In this document: piece after piece, positions 1 to 8,947 of the stretch
Layout of the letters: every line of letters starts with the position of its first letter
Position numbering within the stretch: position 1 is the stretch's first letter
Source of the DNA: Salinibacter sp. 10B
GTDB taxonomy: Bacteria; Bacteroidota; Rhodothermia; Rhodothermales; Salinibacteraceae
DNA length: 64,000 bases
NCBI RefSeq assembly: GCF_002954405.1
Contig: NZ_MQWC01000004.1
Location: 2,097,909 to 2,161,908 of the forward strand
Reading direction: 5' to 3'
The notes under the pieces: generated by a model
What the model saw: the letters and a program-made list of their open reading frames with translations, nothing else
The model's database searches: none
What the model was told of the DNA's origin: nothing
Translations under genes and position numbers: made by a program

Positions 1-1
1 C

Positions 2-349
2 GACCTGCTCGTGGCCCACACGGCGGAGGAAGCCGAAGAAATTCTTGGACTTACCGAGGGAGCCGATCAACCCCGTCCCGACCTGGTACTGCTCGACATC
101 GACCTGCCAGTGAAAAGCGGACACCAGCTTCTCTCGGAAATTAAGTCGGACGCCCAACTCCGCCGCATTCCCGTCGTGATGCTCACCGGCTCGGAAGCAG
201 AGGAGGACATCGTGAAAAGCTACGACGAATACGCGAACGCATACGTCACGAAGCCCATCGACCTAAACGAAATCTCAAGGGTCGTCGATGCCATCGAGAA
301 TTTTTGGTTTCAAGTGGTTCGTCTTCCGTCGGAGCCCGAATCCTCCTAG
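2..349 (+). CDS. Response regulator receiver protein (5' truncated)
   Basis: The frame is open to the left edge of the window, so the N-terminus with its acidic pocket is missing. What remains is a CheY-like receiver domain: the phosphoacceptor Asp sits in LVLLDIDLP, the conserved Thr in VVMLTGS, and the conserved Lys in YVTKPID. Only a short tail follows the receiver fold and there is no DNA-binding domain, so it is a single-domain regulator of the Rcp1/CheY type that passes phosphate or docks to a partner. The gene ends 41 bases before a kinase that itself begins with a receiver domain, so the two probably form an operon and a phosphorelay (inference). The GTG at position 11 is an internal codon, not a start. 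Confidence 0.85.
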   Translation, partial: DLLVAHTAEEAEEILGLTEGADQPRPDLVLLDIDLPVKSGHQLLSEIKSDAQLRRIPVVMLTGSEAEEDIVKSYDEYANAYVTKPIDLNEISRVVDAIENFWFQVVRLPSEPESS

Positions 350-390
350 CACTTCGGATCGCCTTCTTTCTCATTGCAATGTGAGCCCTA

Positions 391-1854
391 ATGGCCGACG
401 ATCCCCCCCTCCGTGTGCTGTTAATTGAGGACAATCCCGGAGACGCCCGTCTCCTTAAAGAGTACCTACACCAAAGCGAGCAAGCGATGGAGATCCACTG
501 GGAACGGCAACTCGAAGCCGGAGTGGAGGCGCTTGCGTCCGCTCCCCACGACGTGACGGTTGTCGATCTGGGACTCCCGGACAGCAGTGGCCCAGAGACG
601 GTGCGACGATGCACAGCGGCCGCAGGGTCGGTGCCGGTTGTCGTCCTCACCGGACACCAAGAGTTGGAGATTGCCATGTCTGCTCTGGAGGCAGGGGCCG
701 TCGAGTACCTGCAAAAAGACGAGCTCACCTCAAGCCTAGCCGCCCGCACCCTGCGATGGGCCGCCGAGCGGGCCCGGATGCAAAAGGAGCTCCGTCTCCT
801 GTCAAAAGCCGTCGACCAATCGACCGAGGCCATTCTCATTACCGAGGCGACTCCCGTTCAGCATCCCGGGCCCAGCATCGTGTACGTCAACGAGGCCTTC
901 GAGGCCCTAACCGGCTACCGAGAAGAAGACGTTCTCGACCAGACGCTTCGACTCCTCGAAGGTCCCGAAACCGATCCGAAGGTGATGGACTCTCTTCTGC
1001 AGGCCATGGAACGTGATGAGCCCTGGCATGGGGAAGCCGTTCACTATCGCAAAGACGACACCCCTTACATTGTCCAGTGGAACATGGCCCCCGTCGCCAG
1101 TGCAGACGGCGAGACCGAGTTCTGGATCTCAGTCCAACGAGACGTCACGCCCGTTCGTCGCATGTGGGAGCGCCTGCTCGACGTGCAGGAAGAGGAGCGC
1201 CGTCGCATCGATCAGGAGATTCACGACGAGATGGGTGGGCTTCTAACCTCCATCCAGATGAAGGCCCAAATGGCCCGGTTTCAGGCCGAGAAGCACGGCC
1301 TTTCGCTCGATGTGCTCGATGAGATGAGTGAACTCCTGAACGATCTCTCAATCGCAGCCCGAACCATCGCCCGGCAGCTTCATCCCCGAGTGCTCGACAC
1401 ATACGGTCTCTCGGAGGCCGTTTCGAACCTCGTGGGGACGATGGAGGAGCAGCACGACCTCACGATTGAGATGCACAATGCGGTCACAACAGAAGGCGAT
1501 TATTCCTCCCTGGTCGAGCGCACAGCCTACCGGGTCATCCAGGAGGCATTATTAAACGTCGTTCGTCATGCCCAAGTGAATACCGCCGACGTCCGCCTGT
1601 ATGAGACCGATCGACAGCTTCACATCCAGGTGGTGGACGATGGCGTCGGCTTCGACTCCACGGAGAAAGAGGAAGAGGAAAACTATGGACTCAAGGGCAT
1701 TACCGAGCGGGTCGAGCGACTAAATGGGACGGTGGAAATTAATACTGCGGTGAACAACGGCACGACGATCACAGCGACGATTCCTCTCACGACCTCACCC
1801 TTCCCCTCACAGTTTGTAGCCAACAAAGAAAACGAACGCGTACACGACGAATAG
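391..1854 (+). CDS. REC-PAS sensor histidine kinase of the HisKA_3 (NarX/DesK) type
   Basis: This 487-residue cytoplasmic kinase has three parts. An N-terminal receiver domain covers about 5-125, with acidic residues in LLIEDNPGD, phosphoacceptor D59, T87 and K109. A PAS domain covers about 138-255. The transmitter follows: a HisKA_3 dimerisation helix with phosphorylatable H278 in RRIDQEIHDEMGG, then a HATPase_c domain with the N-box around RVIQEALLNVVRHA and the G-box DDGVGFDS. No transmembrane segment is visible. It lies 41 bases downstream of the single-domain receiver. HisKA_3 kinases usually pair with NarL/FixJ regulators, but none lies beside it, so its target is unknown. Its own receiver may accept phosphate from another kinase (inference). 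Confidence 0.88.
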   Translation: MADDPPLRVLLIEDNPGDARLLKEYLHQSEQAMEIHWERQLEAGVEALASAPHDVTVVDLGLPDSSGPETVRRCTAAAGSVPVVVLTGHQELEIAMSALEAGAVEYLQKDELTSSLAARTLRWAAERARMQKELRLLSKAVDQSTEAILITEATPVQHPGPSIVYVNEAFEALTGYREEDVLDQTLRLLEGPETDPKVMDSLLQAMERDEPWHGEAVHYRKDDTPYIVQWNMAPVASADGETEFWISVQRDVTPVRRMWERLLDVQEEERRRIDQEIHDEMGGLLTSIQMKAQMARFQAEKHGLSLDVLDEMSELLNDLSIAARTIARQLHPRVLDTYGLSEAVSNLVGTMEEQHDLTIEMHNAVTTEGDYSSLVERTAYRVIQEALLNVVRHAQVNTADVRLYETDRQLHIQVVDDGVGFDSTEKEEEENYGLKGITERVERLNGTVEINTAVNNGTTITATIPLTTSPFPSQFVANKENERVHDE

Positions 1855-2050
1855 AGCCGCCCGCGTCCTCGGCCGATGGCCCGCCTGCGCTCCGTCCGAT
1901 CGGATTCGAACAGGGCCTGCCGCTCCGACCAGGCACGCGCGGTCCCGTCCTCCGCTTTCCCTCTCGCCGCCCTCCCAAACGGGGGAACCCCCATAGACAG
2001 CGAGCATTGAGGCTTTCGTGTTGCGATCCGTCCAGAAGTACACTGCCTCG

Positions 2051-3037
2051 ATGCCCTTCGCCCGCATCAGGGCCCTCGGGCTCCTCCTCCTGTGCATGAC
2101 CGCCCCCGTCTGCGGCCAGCCGGGCGCCGACCTCACCAGCTTCCCCGTGCTTCGATTGGAACCGTCGGCTCGTACTGCGGCCATGGGAGGGGCGTTTGCG
2201 GCCGTGGCCGACGGCGACGTGAACGTGCTGTTCTTTAATCCGGCCGTTCCCGATTCGGCGACAAGCCGGCAGATCTCTTTTTCCTACACGAACCACCTGG
2301 CCGATCTTAACGCCGGCTCCGTCGCGTACAGCCGCACCCTCCCGGCGGTCGGAATGACGATGAGTGGGGGCCTTCGCTTTCTGCACGCCGGGACGTTCGA
2401 GGGCCGCGATCGGTACGGGGAGCCAACCGGTGACTTTGGGGCCGGGGACATCGTACTTACGGCCGGACTGTCTCGGGCGCTCGGCCCTCGATTCCGCTAC
2501 GGGGCCAACACCCACCTGCTCTACTCTCAGATCGACGACGTAACAGCCTCCGTGCTGGCCGCCGACCTGGGGGGCGTCTACCACCTACCAAGCCGTCAGC
2601 TGGCCGTGGGGGTCACGCTCCGCAACCTCGGCGTTACCCTCACCAGCTTCGACGGCACGTCGGAGGACCTCCCCCTCGACCTCCAGGTAGGGCTTTCGAA
2701 GCGCCTGGCCCACCTGCCCCTGCTGCTGACGGTAACGGGATACGACCTCACCAATCCGTCGAAGGGCGTGGAAGGGGGCGACACGTTCGACCACGTGCTG
2801 AGCCACTTGACGTTCGGGGCCGAGGTGCAACCGGGCGACGTGCTGCGCCTTCGGGTGGGCTACAACCACCGGCGCAGCCGTGACCTCGCCCTCACCGACC
2901 GGTTCGACCTGGCCGGACTCGGAATGGGCTTCGGCCTCACGGTGAGCGCCCTCACGGTCGATTACGCTTACAATTCTTGGTCGTCCCTCGGCGGCCTGCA
3001 TCAATTCACGCTCCGCACGGACCTGTCGAGCCTGTAA
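2051..3037 (+). CDS. porQ: PorQ-like type IX secretion system outer-membrane protein
   Basis: The protein has 328 residues if started at the ATG at 2051, which gives a compact signal peptide (MPFARIRALG, a Leu-rich core, then VCGQ). An in-frame GTG at 2018, preceded by GAGG, is an alternative start. The mature part opens with the PorV/PorQ signature (LRLEPSARTAAMGGA, then FFNPA), and the rest is alternating beta-strand sequence typical of an outer-membrane barrel. PorQ-family proteins belong to the type IX secretion machinery of Bacteroidota, near the PorU/PorV sortase complex. No other Por gene is in the window, which is normal because T9SS genes are scattered. It converges on the DUF5916 gene. 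The gene symbol is by family resemblance. Confidence 0.75.
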   Translation: MPFARIRALGLLLLCMTAPVCGQPGADLTSFPVLRLEPSARTAAMGGAFAAVADGDVNVLFFNPAVPDSATSRQISFSYTNHLADLNAGSVAYSRTLPAVGMTMSGGLRFLHAGTFEGRDRYGEPTGDFGAGDIVLTAGLSRALGPRFRYGANTHLLYSQIDDVTASVLAADLGGVYHLPSRQLAVGVTLRNLGVTLTSFDGTSEDLPLDLQVGLSKRLAHLPLLLTVTGYDLTNPSKGVEGGDTFDHVLSHLTFGAEVQPGDVLRLRVGYNHRRSRDLALTDRFDLAGLGMGFGLTVSALTVDYAYNSWSSLGGLHQFTLRTDLSSL

Positions 3038-3098
3038 TACCCGCTTCTACATCCCGAAAAAGGAGTCCGTAAAAGGACACAGCCATGCCTCCAGTGCC

Positions 3099-5393
3099 TC
3101 AGATCCGAAAGAGGTACTGGAACTTGAAGAAGAACTGTCGTCTCGTTTGGACGACACTGTCGGGCTGCGACGACGGGTTGAGAACATCGTAGTCGTGTGT
3201 GGTACCCACATAGAAGACGCTGAACGGATTGATCTCATAGGACAGGAGCGGTTCAAAATCAATGTCCCCACTGAAGTGGTTGTACTGCGTGATGAGCCGC
3301 AGTGAGAGTTCGCGGGTCACCTGCACGCTCGTCTTGGCGTGCAGGACATATCCGTCAAAGAAGGTGCTATCCGTCTCAACGTCGCGCATTCGCGCGTAAT
3401 TTGCCTCAGGCTCGATGGTGAGGCGCGAAACGGGCTGAAGAGTCCCCCATACACTCACGCTCCGGCTCCGGCCCTCCTGAGGCACATCGCCCCGAAAGAT
3501 GTCGCGTCCGCCGTTCACGTTGACGCCGAGACGCACAGGGTCGCTGAAGTTGCTATTGATCCCAACGCTCCAGGCGGACAGGTCGGGGAAGAGCACCCCG
3601 TCGAATCGCTCCCGGCGATACCCCACCTCGCCCCACACGTAGGTCTGCCGCTTCAGGCGCGCCTGGAGTTGAATCTCTCCTTCGGTTTCCTTTCCCACCC
3701 CGGCAAAGTTCTGCTCCGTCATTACGAACATGCCCGGCCGGACGCGCTCGACGAACCCGTCATTGTCGAAGTAGAACTGATAGCCCTGCCAGAGGCGCAC
3801 GCGCCGAAAGTCGTTGCTGCGTTCGAATCCATTGGGGGTGCGAAAAGTGGGGCTGTTGTGCTCGTAGGCAAGGTCAAAGTTCCAGTGCCGGGCGTTGCGG
3901 TCGACACTCGCGAACGTCCCGGTTCCCAGAAACTGCTCCCCGTCCAGCGCCCCCGTGTGTGCGCCTCGGTCGAAGGCTTCGACCTCCACCTCATCGGAGA
4001 GAGACGGCTGCGTCGGTTCGTGCACGCGGCTCACGGCCCATTGCGTCTCCAGACGATAATTCTTCCAGAACTGGATTTTGGCGTCCACGCTCGCCACCGA
4101 GCCCGCGCCCCCAACGTCCAGGTAGCGCTGATCGGTGACCGTAGCCCCAACGAACGAGTTCTCGCCAAACGTGCGCCGGGCCCGCAGGACGTTGGAGGCG
4201 CTCTGTCCCACCTCCAGCGTGGCGCTCTGCTCCTCGAACGGCAGGAGCATCGGGGTCTTCTGGTCGAGAGCACTGAGATACGCAACACTTGTGCGCCCGA
4301 CCCGCCCCGTCGTCTTGGCCGCCGCGATCGGGGCATTGATGGAGCGAGTGTACACTACGTCGATCCAGGTCTCAAACAGCTCACTGCCTTCCTGGAAAAA
4401 GGGGCGCCGTTCCGGATAGGAAAGCGCAAACGTCTCATTGACGTCGATGCGTGCGGCATCGGACTCCACCTGGCTAAAGTCGGGGTTGACCGTCGCCTCG
4501 GCGGAGAAGCTGGGCGTAAAGTTGTAGCGCAGGTTTACCGATGGCTCCATCGTGAGGCGATGGTCGTCGAGTCCGGACCGCGGAGCATCGGCATCAACCA
4601 GGTCTGCAGACTGGGTGCCAACCAGCGCCGGGATGACGTCGAAATTGGTGCTGGGCCGGACGCCCTCAATCCCGGTGAGCGTTCCCAGCTGGCACATCAG
4701 ACACGGATCGTCGCGGTCGACGCTGGCCCACGAGAACTGTTGACGCGAGGCCCGGGGCCGGGTGCGGATGAAGGTCAGGTTCCACTCCTGCACCGGCGCA
4801 GAGGGGAAACGCAGAGAGCTAAAGGGAATGGCCATCTCGACCTGATAGCCCTCGTCGGTGATCCGACCCTCGGACTGGTAGACGAGGTCGAACCCCACGT
4901 CCTCCTCCCCGGTGCTCGACATCAAAAGGTCGCCCTGAATGCCGTATGGATTGGCAAAGATCTCGTAGGCCTGGGTGGCGTCCCCGTACGGATCCATGAT
5001 TATACCGACCCAGTCGTCCGCAAAGATTTCGTCGCGGTTGCGCAGGGAGGCCCGAATCGAGGCCGGGTCGGGATCGTGGGCCCGAAAGGCGACGTAGAGG
5101 TGATGATCGTCGTAGCCCACAAACACGTCGGTGCAAACGTCGGGCACCGTCTGGTCACCGGGTTGGATCTCGGTGAACCCGCTCACGCGCGTAGCCTGCG
5201 CCCACGCCGGTTCCTGGATTCGTCCATCGACGTCAATCTGCCCGGTGAGACGCACCGCACGGGCCTCGGGCGTCGTCTTCGGCGTGAACTTCTGTGTGGC
5301 AACACACTGTGAGGGAGCAGGCGACGCCATGACGGCTGATGCGGAGAACACCAGAAGGGTGAAGCAAGCAACGGCGTGGAATCGGAGCAGCAT
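3099..5393 (-). CDS. DUF5916 outer-membrane beta-barrel protein with CBM9-like N-terminus
   Basis: This 764-residue exported protein begins with a signal peptide (MLLRFHAVACFTLLVFSAS). Residues about 45-230 match the carbohydrate-binding-module-9-like fold that opens DUF5916 proteins (GQIDVDGRIQEPAW, ADDWVGIIMDPYGD, FANPYGIQGD). The remainder is a barrel-like DUF5916 region with YNFTPSFSAEATVNPDFSQVE and YPERRPFFQEGSELF, the most recognisable stretch of the family, ending in aromatic strands (FKFQYLFRI). The function of DUF5916 proteins is unknown. A role in binding polysaccharide or in surface transport is inference from the CBM9 fold. It is divergent from the flavoprotein gene across a 254-base promoter region. 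Confidence 0.85.
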   Translation of the reverse strand: MLLRFHAVACFTLLVFSASAVMASPAPSQCVATQKFTPKTTPEARAVRLTGQIDVDGRIQEPAWAQATRVSGFTEIQPGDQTVPDVCTDVFVGYDDHHLYVAFRAHDPDPASIRASLRNRDEIFADDWVGIIMDPYGDATQAYEIFANPYGIQGDLLMSSTGEEDVGFDLVYQSEGRITDEGYQVEMAIPFSSLRFPSAPVQEWNLTFIRTRPRASRQQFSWASVDRDDPCLMCQLGTLTGIEGVRPSTNFDVIPALVGTQSADLVDADAPRSGLDDHRLTMEPSVNLRYNFTPSFSAEATVNPDFSQVESDAARIDVNETFALSYPERRPFFQEGSELFETWIDVVYTRSINAPIAAAKTTGRVGRTSVAYLSALDQKTPMLLPFEEQSATLEVGQSASNVLRARRTFGENSFVGATVTDQRYLDVGGAGSVASVDAKIQFWKNYRLETQWAVSRVHEPTQPSLSDEVEVEAFDRGAHTGALDGEQFLGTGTFASVDRNARHWNFDLAYEHNSPTFRTPNGFERSNDFRRVRLWQGYQFYFDNDGFVERVRPGMFVMTEQNFAGVGKETEGEIQLQARLKRQTYVWGEVGYRRERFDGVLFPDLSAWSVGINSNFSDPVRLGVNVNGGRDIFRGDVPQEGRSRSVSVWGTLQPVSRLTIEPEANYARMRDVETDSTFFDGYVLHAKTSVQVTRELSLRLITQYNHFSGDIDFEPLLSYEINPFSVFYVGTTHDYDVLNPSSQPDSVVQTRRQFFFKFQYLFRI

Positions 5394-5534
5394 GGAGACA
5401 ACGGAAACCGGATTGTGGAACGGATCGAGAAGCGAAACGAAACCGGCGAAAGTTACCCTCTCGCGCAGGCATTCGAGCAGTTCTTCGCCTCACCACCTGC
5501 AATTTCGCCCGGTACGACACGCCCCACAGAGAAA

Positions 5535-5548
5535 TGGTTTACAAACCA
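5535..5548. promoter_or_regulatory. Small palindrome in the 5394-5647 divergent promoter region
   Basis: The sequence tggtttacaaacca is a perfect inverted repeat with two 6-base arms and a 2-base centre. It stands between the divergent DUF5916 and flavoprotein genes, about 100 bases before the latter. It could be a regulator binding site. No regulator gene is adjacent, and a palindrome this short can arise by chance. Confidence 0.25.
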
Positions 5549-5647
5549 AAACGAACTTCACTTTTCGTCCTGTAACGCTTCCGAGAGGGCCACACGCATA
5601 GAGTGCGTCTTCCCGAGCGTTCTTCACTCTCGTCTTTATCCTGACGT

Positions 5648-7039
5648 ATGTCCGACTCCCCGTCCTACGACCTCATCGTTCTCGGTGCAGGACAGGGCGG
5701 CGGCCCGCTCGCCGGTGCCGCCGCTGACCACGGCCTTTCCTCCGCCCTCATCGAGCAGAAGCACGTCGGCGGCACCTGCGTGAACGAGGGCTGCACGCCC
5801 ACCAAAACAATGATCGCCAGTGCCCGCGTGGCCCATCTCGCCCGCCGCGCCGAGGACTACGGCGTCCACACCGGCGACATCTCTGTGGACATGAAGACGG
5901 TGCGCCGGCGCAAGCGCGACATTGTCGAGTCCTTCCGCTCGGGCAGCCGCAGCAGCGTCGAGGACACCGACGGGCTCGACCTAATCGAGGGCACCGGCCG
6001 GTTCGTCGCCCCCCACACTGTGGAAGTCACTTTCGACGACGGCTCGACCCAGACGCTTACGGCCGACCGGATCGTGATCGATACGGGCACGCGCCCCGTG
6101 ACTCCGCCCATCGATGGCCTCGACACGGTAGACGCCCTAACGTCCACCTCCATCATGGAGCTCGGCACCGTGCCCGACCACCTCCTCGTCCTCGGCGGCG
6201 GGTACATCGGCCTCGAATTCGGTCAGATGTTTCGGCGCTTTGGGGCCGACGTGACCCTCATCGATCGGGGCGAACACGTGCTCGGCAATGAAGATGCGGA
6301 CGTGGCCACCGCGCTTGAGGACATTCTCCGCGAGGACGGCCTCCGAATCCTCAACGAAACGACGATGACGGCGGTGGAGCAGAGCGACGACTCCGTCACG
6401 GCTCACCTGGACGGGCCGGACGCTCCGTCCTCGGTGAACGGCTCGCACCTGCTGGTGGCCGCGGGCCGCCGCCCGAACACCGACGACCTGAATATCGACG
6501 CCGCAAACGTCGACACCGACCGCCGCGGCTTCGTTCGTGTCAACGACCGTCTCGAAACGACGGCCAACGGCGTGTACGCGATCGGGGACGTGACGGGTGG
6601 CCCCGCCTTCACGCACGTCTCGTACGATGACTATAGAGTGCTTCGCGACAACTGGTTCGGCGGTTCCTCCCGCACGACGGACGACCGAATCGTCTCGTAC
6701 ACGCTCTTCACCGACCCGCAGCTCGGCCGCGTGGGGCCCACCGAAGAGCAGGCCCGAGAGCAGGGACTCGACGTGGAGGTGGCGCAGATGCCGATGACGC
6801 ACGTGGCCCGGGCACTGGAGGTGGACGAATCGCGCGGGCTTATGAAAGCGGTCGTCGATGCACAAACGAAGCAACTGGTGGGGGCCGCCATCTTGGGCAT
6901 TGAGGGCGGTGAGGTGATGTCGGTGCTTCAAACGGCGATGATGGGCGAGCTCCCCGTCACGCAACTTAAAGAGGCCCCCTTTGCCCACCCCACCCTGGCG
7001 GAGTCGCTGAACAACCTGTTTGCCGACCTCGACGCGTAA
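5648..7039 (+). CDS. Pyridine nucleotide-disulfide oxidoreductase (mercuric reductase/lipoamide dehydrogenase-like)
   Basis: This 463-residue class I flavoprotein disulfide reductase carries an FAD-binding GAGQGG near residues 13-18 and a redox-active pair C44/C49 in GGTCVNEGCTPTK. An NAD(P)H Rossmann motif (LVLGGGYIGLEFG) lies around 180-192, a second FAD motif is YAIGDVTGG, and the C-terminal dimer-interface catalytic dyad is H447/E452 in HPTLAE. It has neither the N-terminal metal-binding domain nor the C-terminal Cys pair of true MerA, and no lipoyl or 2-oxoacid dehydrogenase genes are nearby. The family is therefore clear but the substrate is not; an RclA- or MerA-like reductase of reactive species is plausible. 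It is followed 101 bases later by the epimerase gene on the same strand. Confidence 0.85.
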   Translation: MSDSPSYDLIVLGAGQGGGPLAGAAADHGLSSALIEQKHVGGTCVNEGCTPTKTMIASARVAHLARRAEDYGVHTGDISVDMKTVRRRKRDIVESFRSGSRSSVEDTDGLDLIEGTGRFVAPHTVEVTFDDGSTQTLTADRIVIDTGTRPVTPPIDGLDTVDALTSTSIMELGTVPDHLLVLGGGYIGLEFGQMFRRFGADVTLIDRGEHVLGNEDADVATALEDILREDGLRILNETTMTAVEQSDDSVTAHLDGPDAPSSVNGSHLLVAAGRRPNTDDLNIDAANVDTDRRGFVRVNDRLETTANGVYAIGDVTGGPAFTHVSYDDYRVLRDNWFGGSSRTTDDRIVSYTLFTDPQLGRVGPTEEQAREQGLDVEVAQMPMTHVARALEVDESRGLMKAVVDAQTKQLVGAAILGIEGGEVMSVLQTAMMGELPVTQLKEAPFAHPTLAESLNNLFADLDA

Positions 7040-7140
7040 AATCGATTATACGACTGTGCCTGAAAGCGGGCGTGCTCGGACCACAGTCGGGCCCGGAAGG
7101 TAGAGGTCCTTCTCCTGCTTTCCGCCAACGCTTTGCCTTC

Positions 7141-7881
7141 ATGACGCCGCCCTCTCGCAGCACCCCCATCCCCTGCGTCACGGCTGATCGCATGCGGGAG
7201 GTGAACCGGATCGCCACCGAGGAATACCGACTACACCGCCTCCAGATGCTGGAAACTGCCGGCTCCCATCTCGCCCGCCTGGCGCGCGACTCGTTTCTAG
7301 ACGGCGACGCTCAGACCGGCTCGGTGCTCGCGGTGTGCGGAACCGGCGGAAATGGAGCCGGTGGTCTCGCAGCCGCCCGTCGACTGCACGGATGGGGCGC
7401 CTCCGTTGCGATCGCAACCGCTCGTCCACCGGACGCGTACTCCGGACTTCCCGCGCACCAACTGGCCCTCCTGCAAAAGACGACGGTCCCCGTCTTTCAG
7501 ATGGGTCCGGAGGACTCATTGCCGGACGCCGACCTGCTGCTGGACGCACTTATCGGGTACGGCCTGGATGGCGATCTGCGGCCCGACATGGCCGACTGCA
7601 TCCATCGGGTCCTCTGGCACGGAGCTCCTGCCCTGAGTCTCGACGTGCCCTCCGGCCTCAACGCGACGACCGGCGTCCCGAACGACCAGACGGTGCACGC
7701 CGAGGCTACTCTCACGCTCGCCCTCCCGAAGTGCGGCCTCGATGCCCCTGCTGCGACATCGGCCGTCGGCGACCTCTACCTGGCCGACATTGGCATTCCG
7801 CCCTCCCTCTACGAACGTCTCGACCTGAATGGGGACGCCCGCGGCCTCTTTTCGCAACAAGACCTCATTCAGCTTCGATAA
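7141..7881 (+). CDS. YjeF_N-domain protein, putative NAD(P)H-hydrate epimerase
   Basis: This 246-residue single YjeF N-terminal domain protein starts at the ATG at 7141; a GTG 69 bases upstream is less likely. Family landmarks are VTADRMREVNRIA at the start, LLLDALIGYGLDG in the middle, and SLDVPSGLNATTG followed by TLTLALPKCGL. Family members epimerise damaged NAD(P)H hydrates, usually with the ADP-dependent dehydratase domain (NnrD) as a fusion partner, which is absent here. The glycine-rich loop reads GTGGNGAGG rather than the usual NNGGDG form, so the acidic residue is lost, and the usual Asp of PSGLDA is Asn. Enzymatic activity is therefore uncertain. It probably shares a transcript with the lipoprotein gene 27 bases downstream. 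Confidence 0.7.
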   Translation: MTPPSRSTPIPCVTADRMREVNRIATEEYRLHRLQMLETAGSHLARLARDSFLDGDAQTGSVLAVCGTGGNGAGGLAAARRLHGWGASVAIATARPPDAYSGLPAHQLALLQKTTVPVFQMGPEDSLPDADLLLDALIGYGLDGDLRPDMADCIHRVLWHGAPALSLDVPSGLNATTGVPNDQTVHAEATLTLALPKCGLDAPAATSAVGDLYLADIGIPPSLYERLDLNGDARGLFSQQDLIQLR

Positions 7882-7908
7882 CCTCGTTCCTCGTTCTCCT
7901 TTCCTCCC

Positions 7909-8847
7909 ATGACGCCTACCTGCTCGCCCCGCCGATGCCTCTTCGGCCTCCCCGTACTTGGAGGTGTCCTGCTTGTCCTGCTCCTTTTCGGGTGTGGTGA
8001 GGAGGACCCTTCGCCCGAATCAGCGGCCCCAACCGTCGTCCCCGAGAGTGAGGTGCAGCGCAAGGTCGAGGCAGCACGCCGGCGCCTCACGCGAAACGAG
8101 GGCGGACGGTGCGTCCTGCGGGCCATCGAGGCGCACGGCGGCCTTGCGGCCTGGTACCGCGCCCCCACCAGTTCGTACACCTGGACGTACGCCAACACAG
8201 GCGCCGACCTCCGCTTCACGTCCTTCCTCGTCGTCGACAACCGAACGCGCCAAGCCTACCACGATCTGCTGACGGTGGGCTCCTACGACAACGCGCAGCC
8301 GGTCGACGCGCGGTTTGCCTGGAACGGGGAGCAGGCCTGGATTGCGCCCGACACCCTGCAACAACCCAATCCCCGCTTCTGGGCCCTCACCGGCTTCTAC
8401 TTCCAACAGATTCCGTTCGTCTTCGCGGATCCAGGCGTCAACTACGCGGCGTTGCCCGACGACACGCTCGACGGCACCCCGCACGACATGGTCAAGATTA
8501 CGTTCGACCGCGGCACCGGCGATGCCCCCGGCGACACGTACATCCTCTATCTCGATAAGAATTCCGGTCAGGTCGACGCCATCCGTTACACCGTGAGCTT
8601 TGGACGAGACGTCCCCCCTGGCGCCGACCTCCCCCAAACGTTCTTCGACTACCAGGACTACGTGACGGTCGACGGCCTCACCGTACCCACTCAGTTCGAA
8701 GGATACGCGTACTCGAACGACACGGGCATCGGCGACACGCTCCGCAACAAGGCCACTGTGGACAGCATCTCGTACCGGCGTCCGTTTGATGCATCAAAGC
8801 TGGAGGCGCCCGAGAACGCGCGCGTCGTGCCGCTGCCGAACGGTTGA
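7909..8847 (+). CDS. Putative lipoprotein (DUF6503-like)
   Basis: The 312-residue product has a lipoprotein signal peptide whose lipobox LLFGC puts the acylated Cys near residue 29, so it is probably anchored in an envelope membrane. The body (AIEAHGGLAAWY near the start, repeated short beta-strands, FFDYQDYVTVDGLTVPT near the end) resembles the LolA/LppX-like fold of Bacteroidota lipoproteins annotated DUF6503. No catalytic motif is visible. It may bind lipids or other hydrophobic ligands, but that is fold-level inference only. It follows the epimerase gene at short distance on the same strand. Confidence 0.6.
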   Translation: MTPTCSPRRCLFGLPVLGGVLLVLLLFGCGEEDPSPESAAPTVVPESEVQRKVEAARRRLTRNEGGRCVLRAIEAHGGLAAWYRAPTSSYTWTYANTGADLRFTSFLVVDNRTRQAYHDLLTVGSYDNAQPVDARFAWNGEQAWIAPDTLQQPNPRFWALTGFYFQQIPFVFADPGVNYAALPDDTLDGTPHDMVKITFDRGTGDAPGDTYILYLDKNSGQVDAIRYTVSFGRDVPPGADLPQTFFDYQDYVTVDGLTVPTQFEGYAYSNDTGIGDTLRNKATVDSISYRRPFDASKLEAPENARVVPLPNG

Positions 8848-8947
8848 CCCGCTGCCTCCCGGCGATGCTCTGATCGCGACTGCCGTCCTGTACGACGAAG
8901 TGGATCGAGCATTGAGGAGCGCGGGGGCTGCCTCAAATCGCCTCCTG

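Noticed and set aside
3339-5312. Long plus-strand frame of 657 codons opposite the DUF5916 gene
   Set aside because: It is the antisense shadow of a clear DUF5916 protein; long antisense frames are common in GC-rich DNA.
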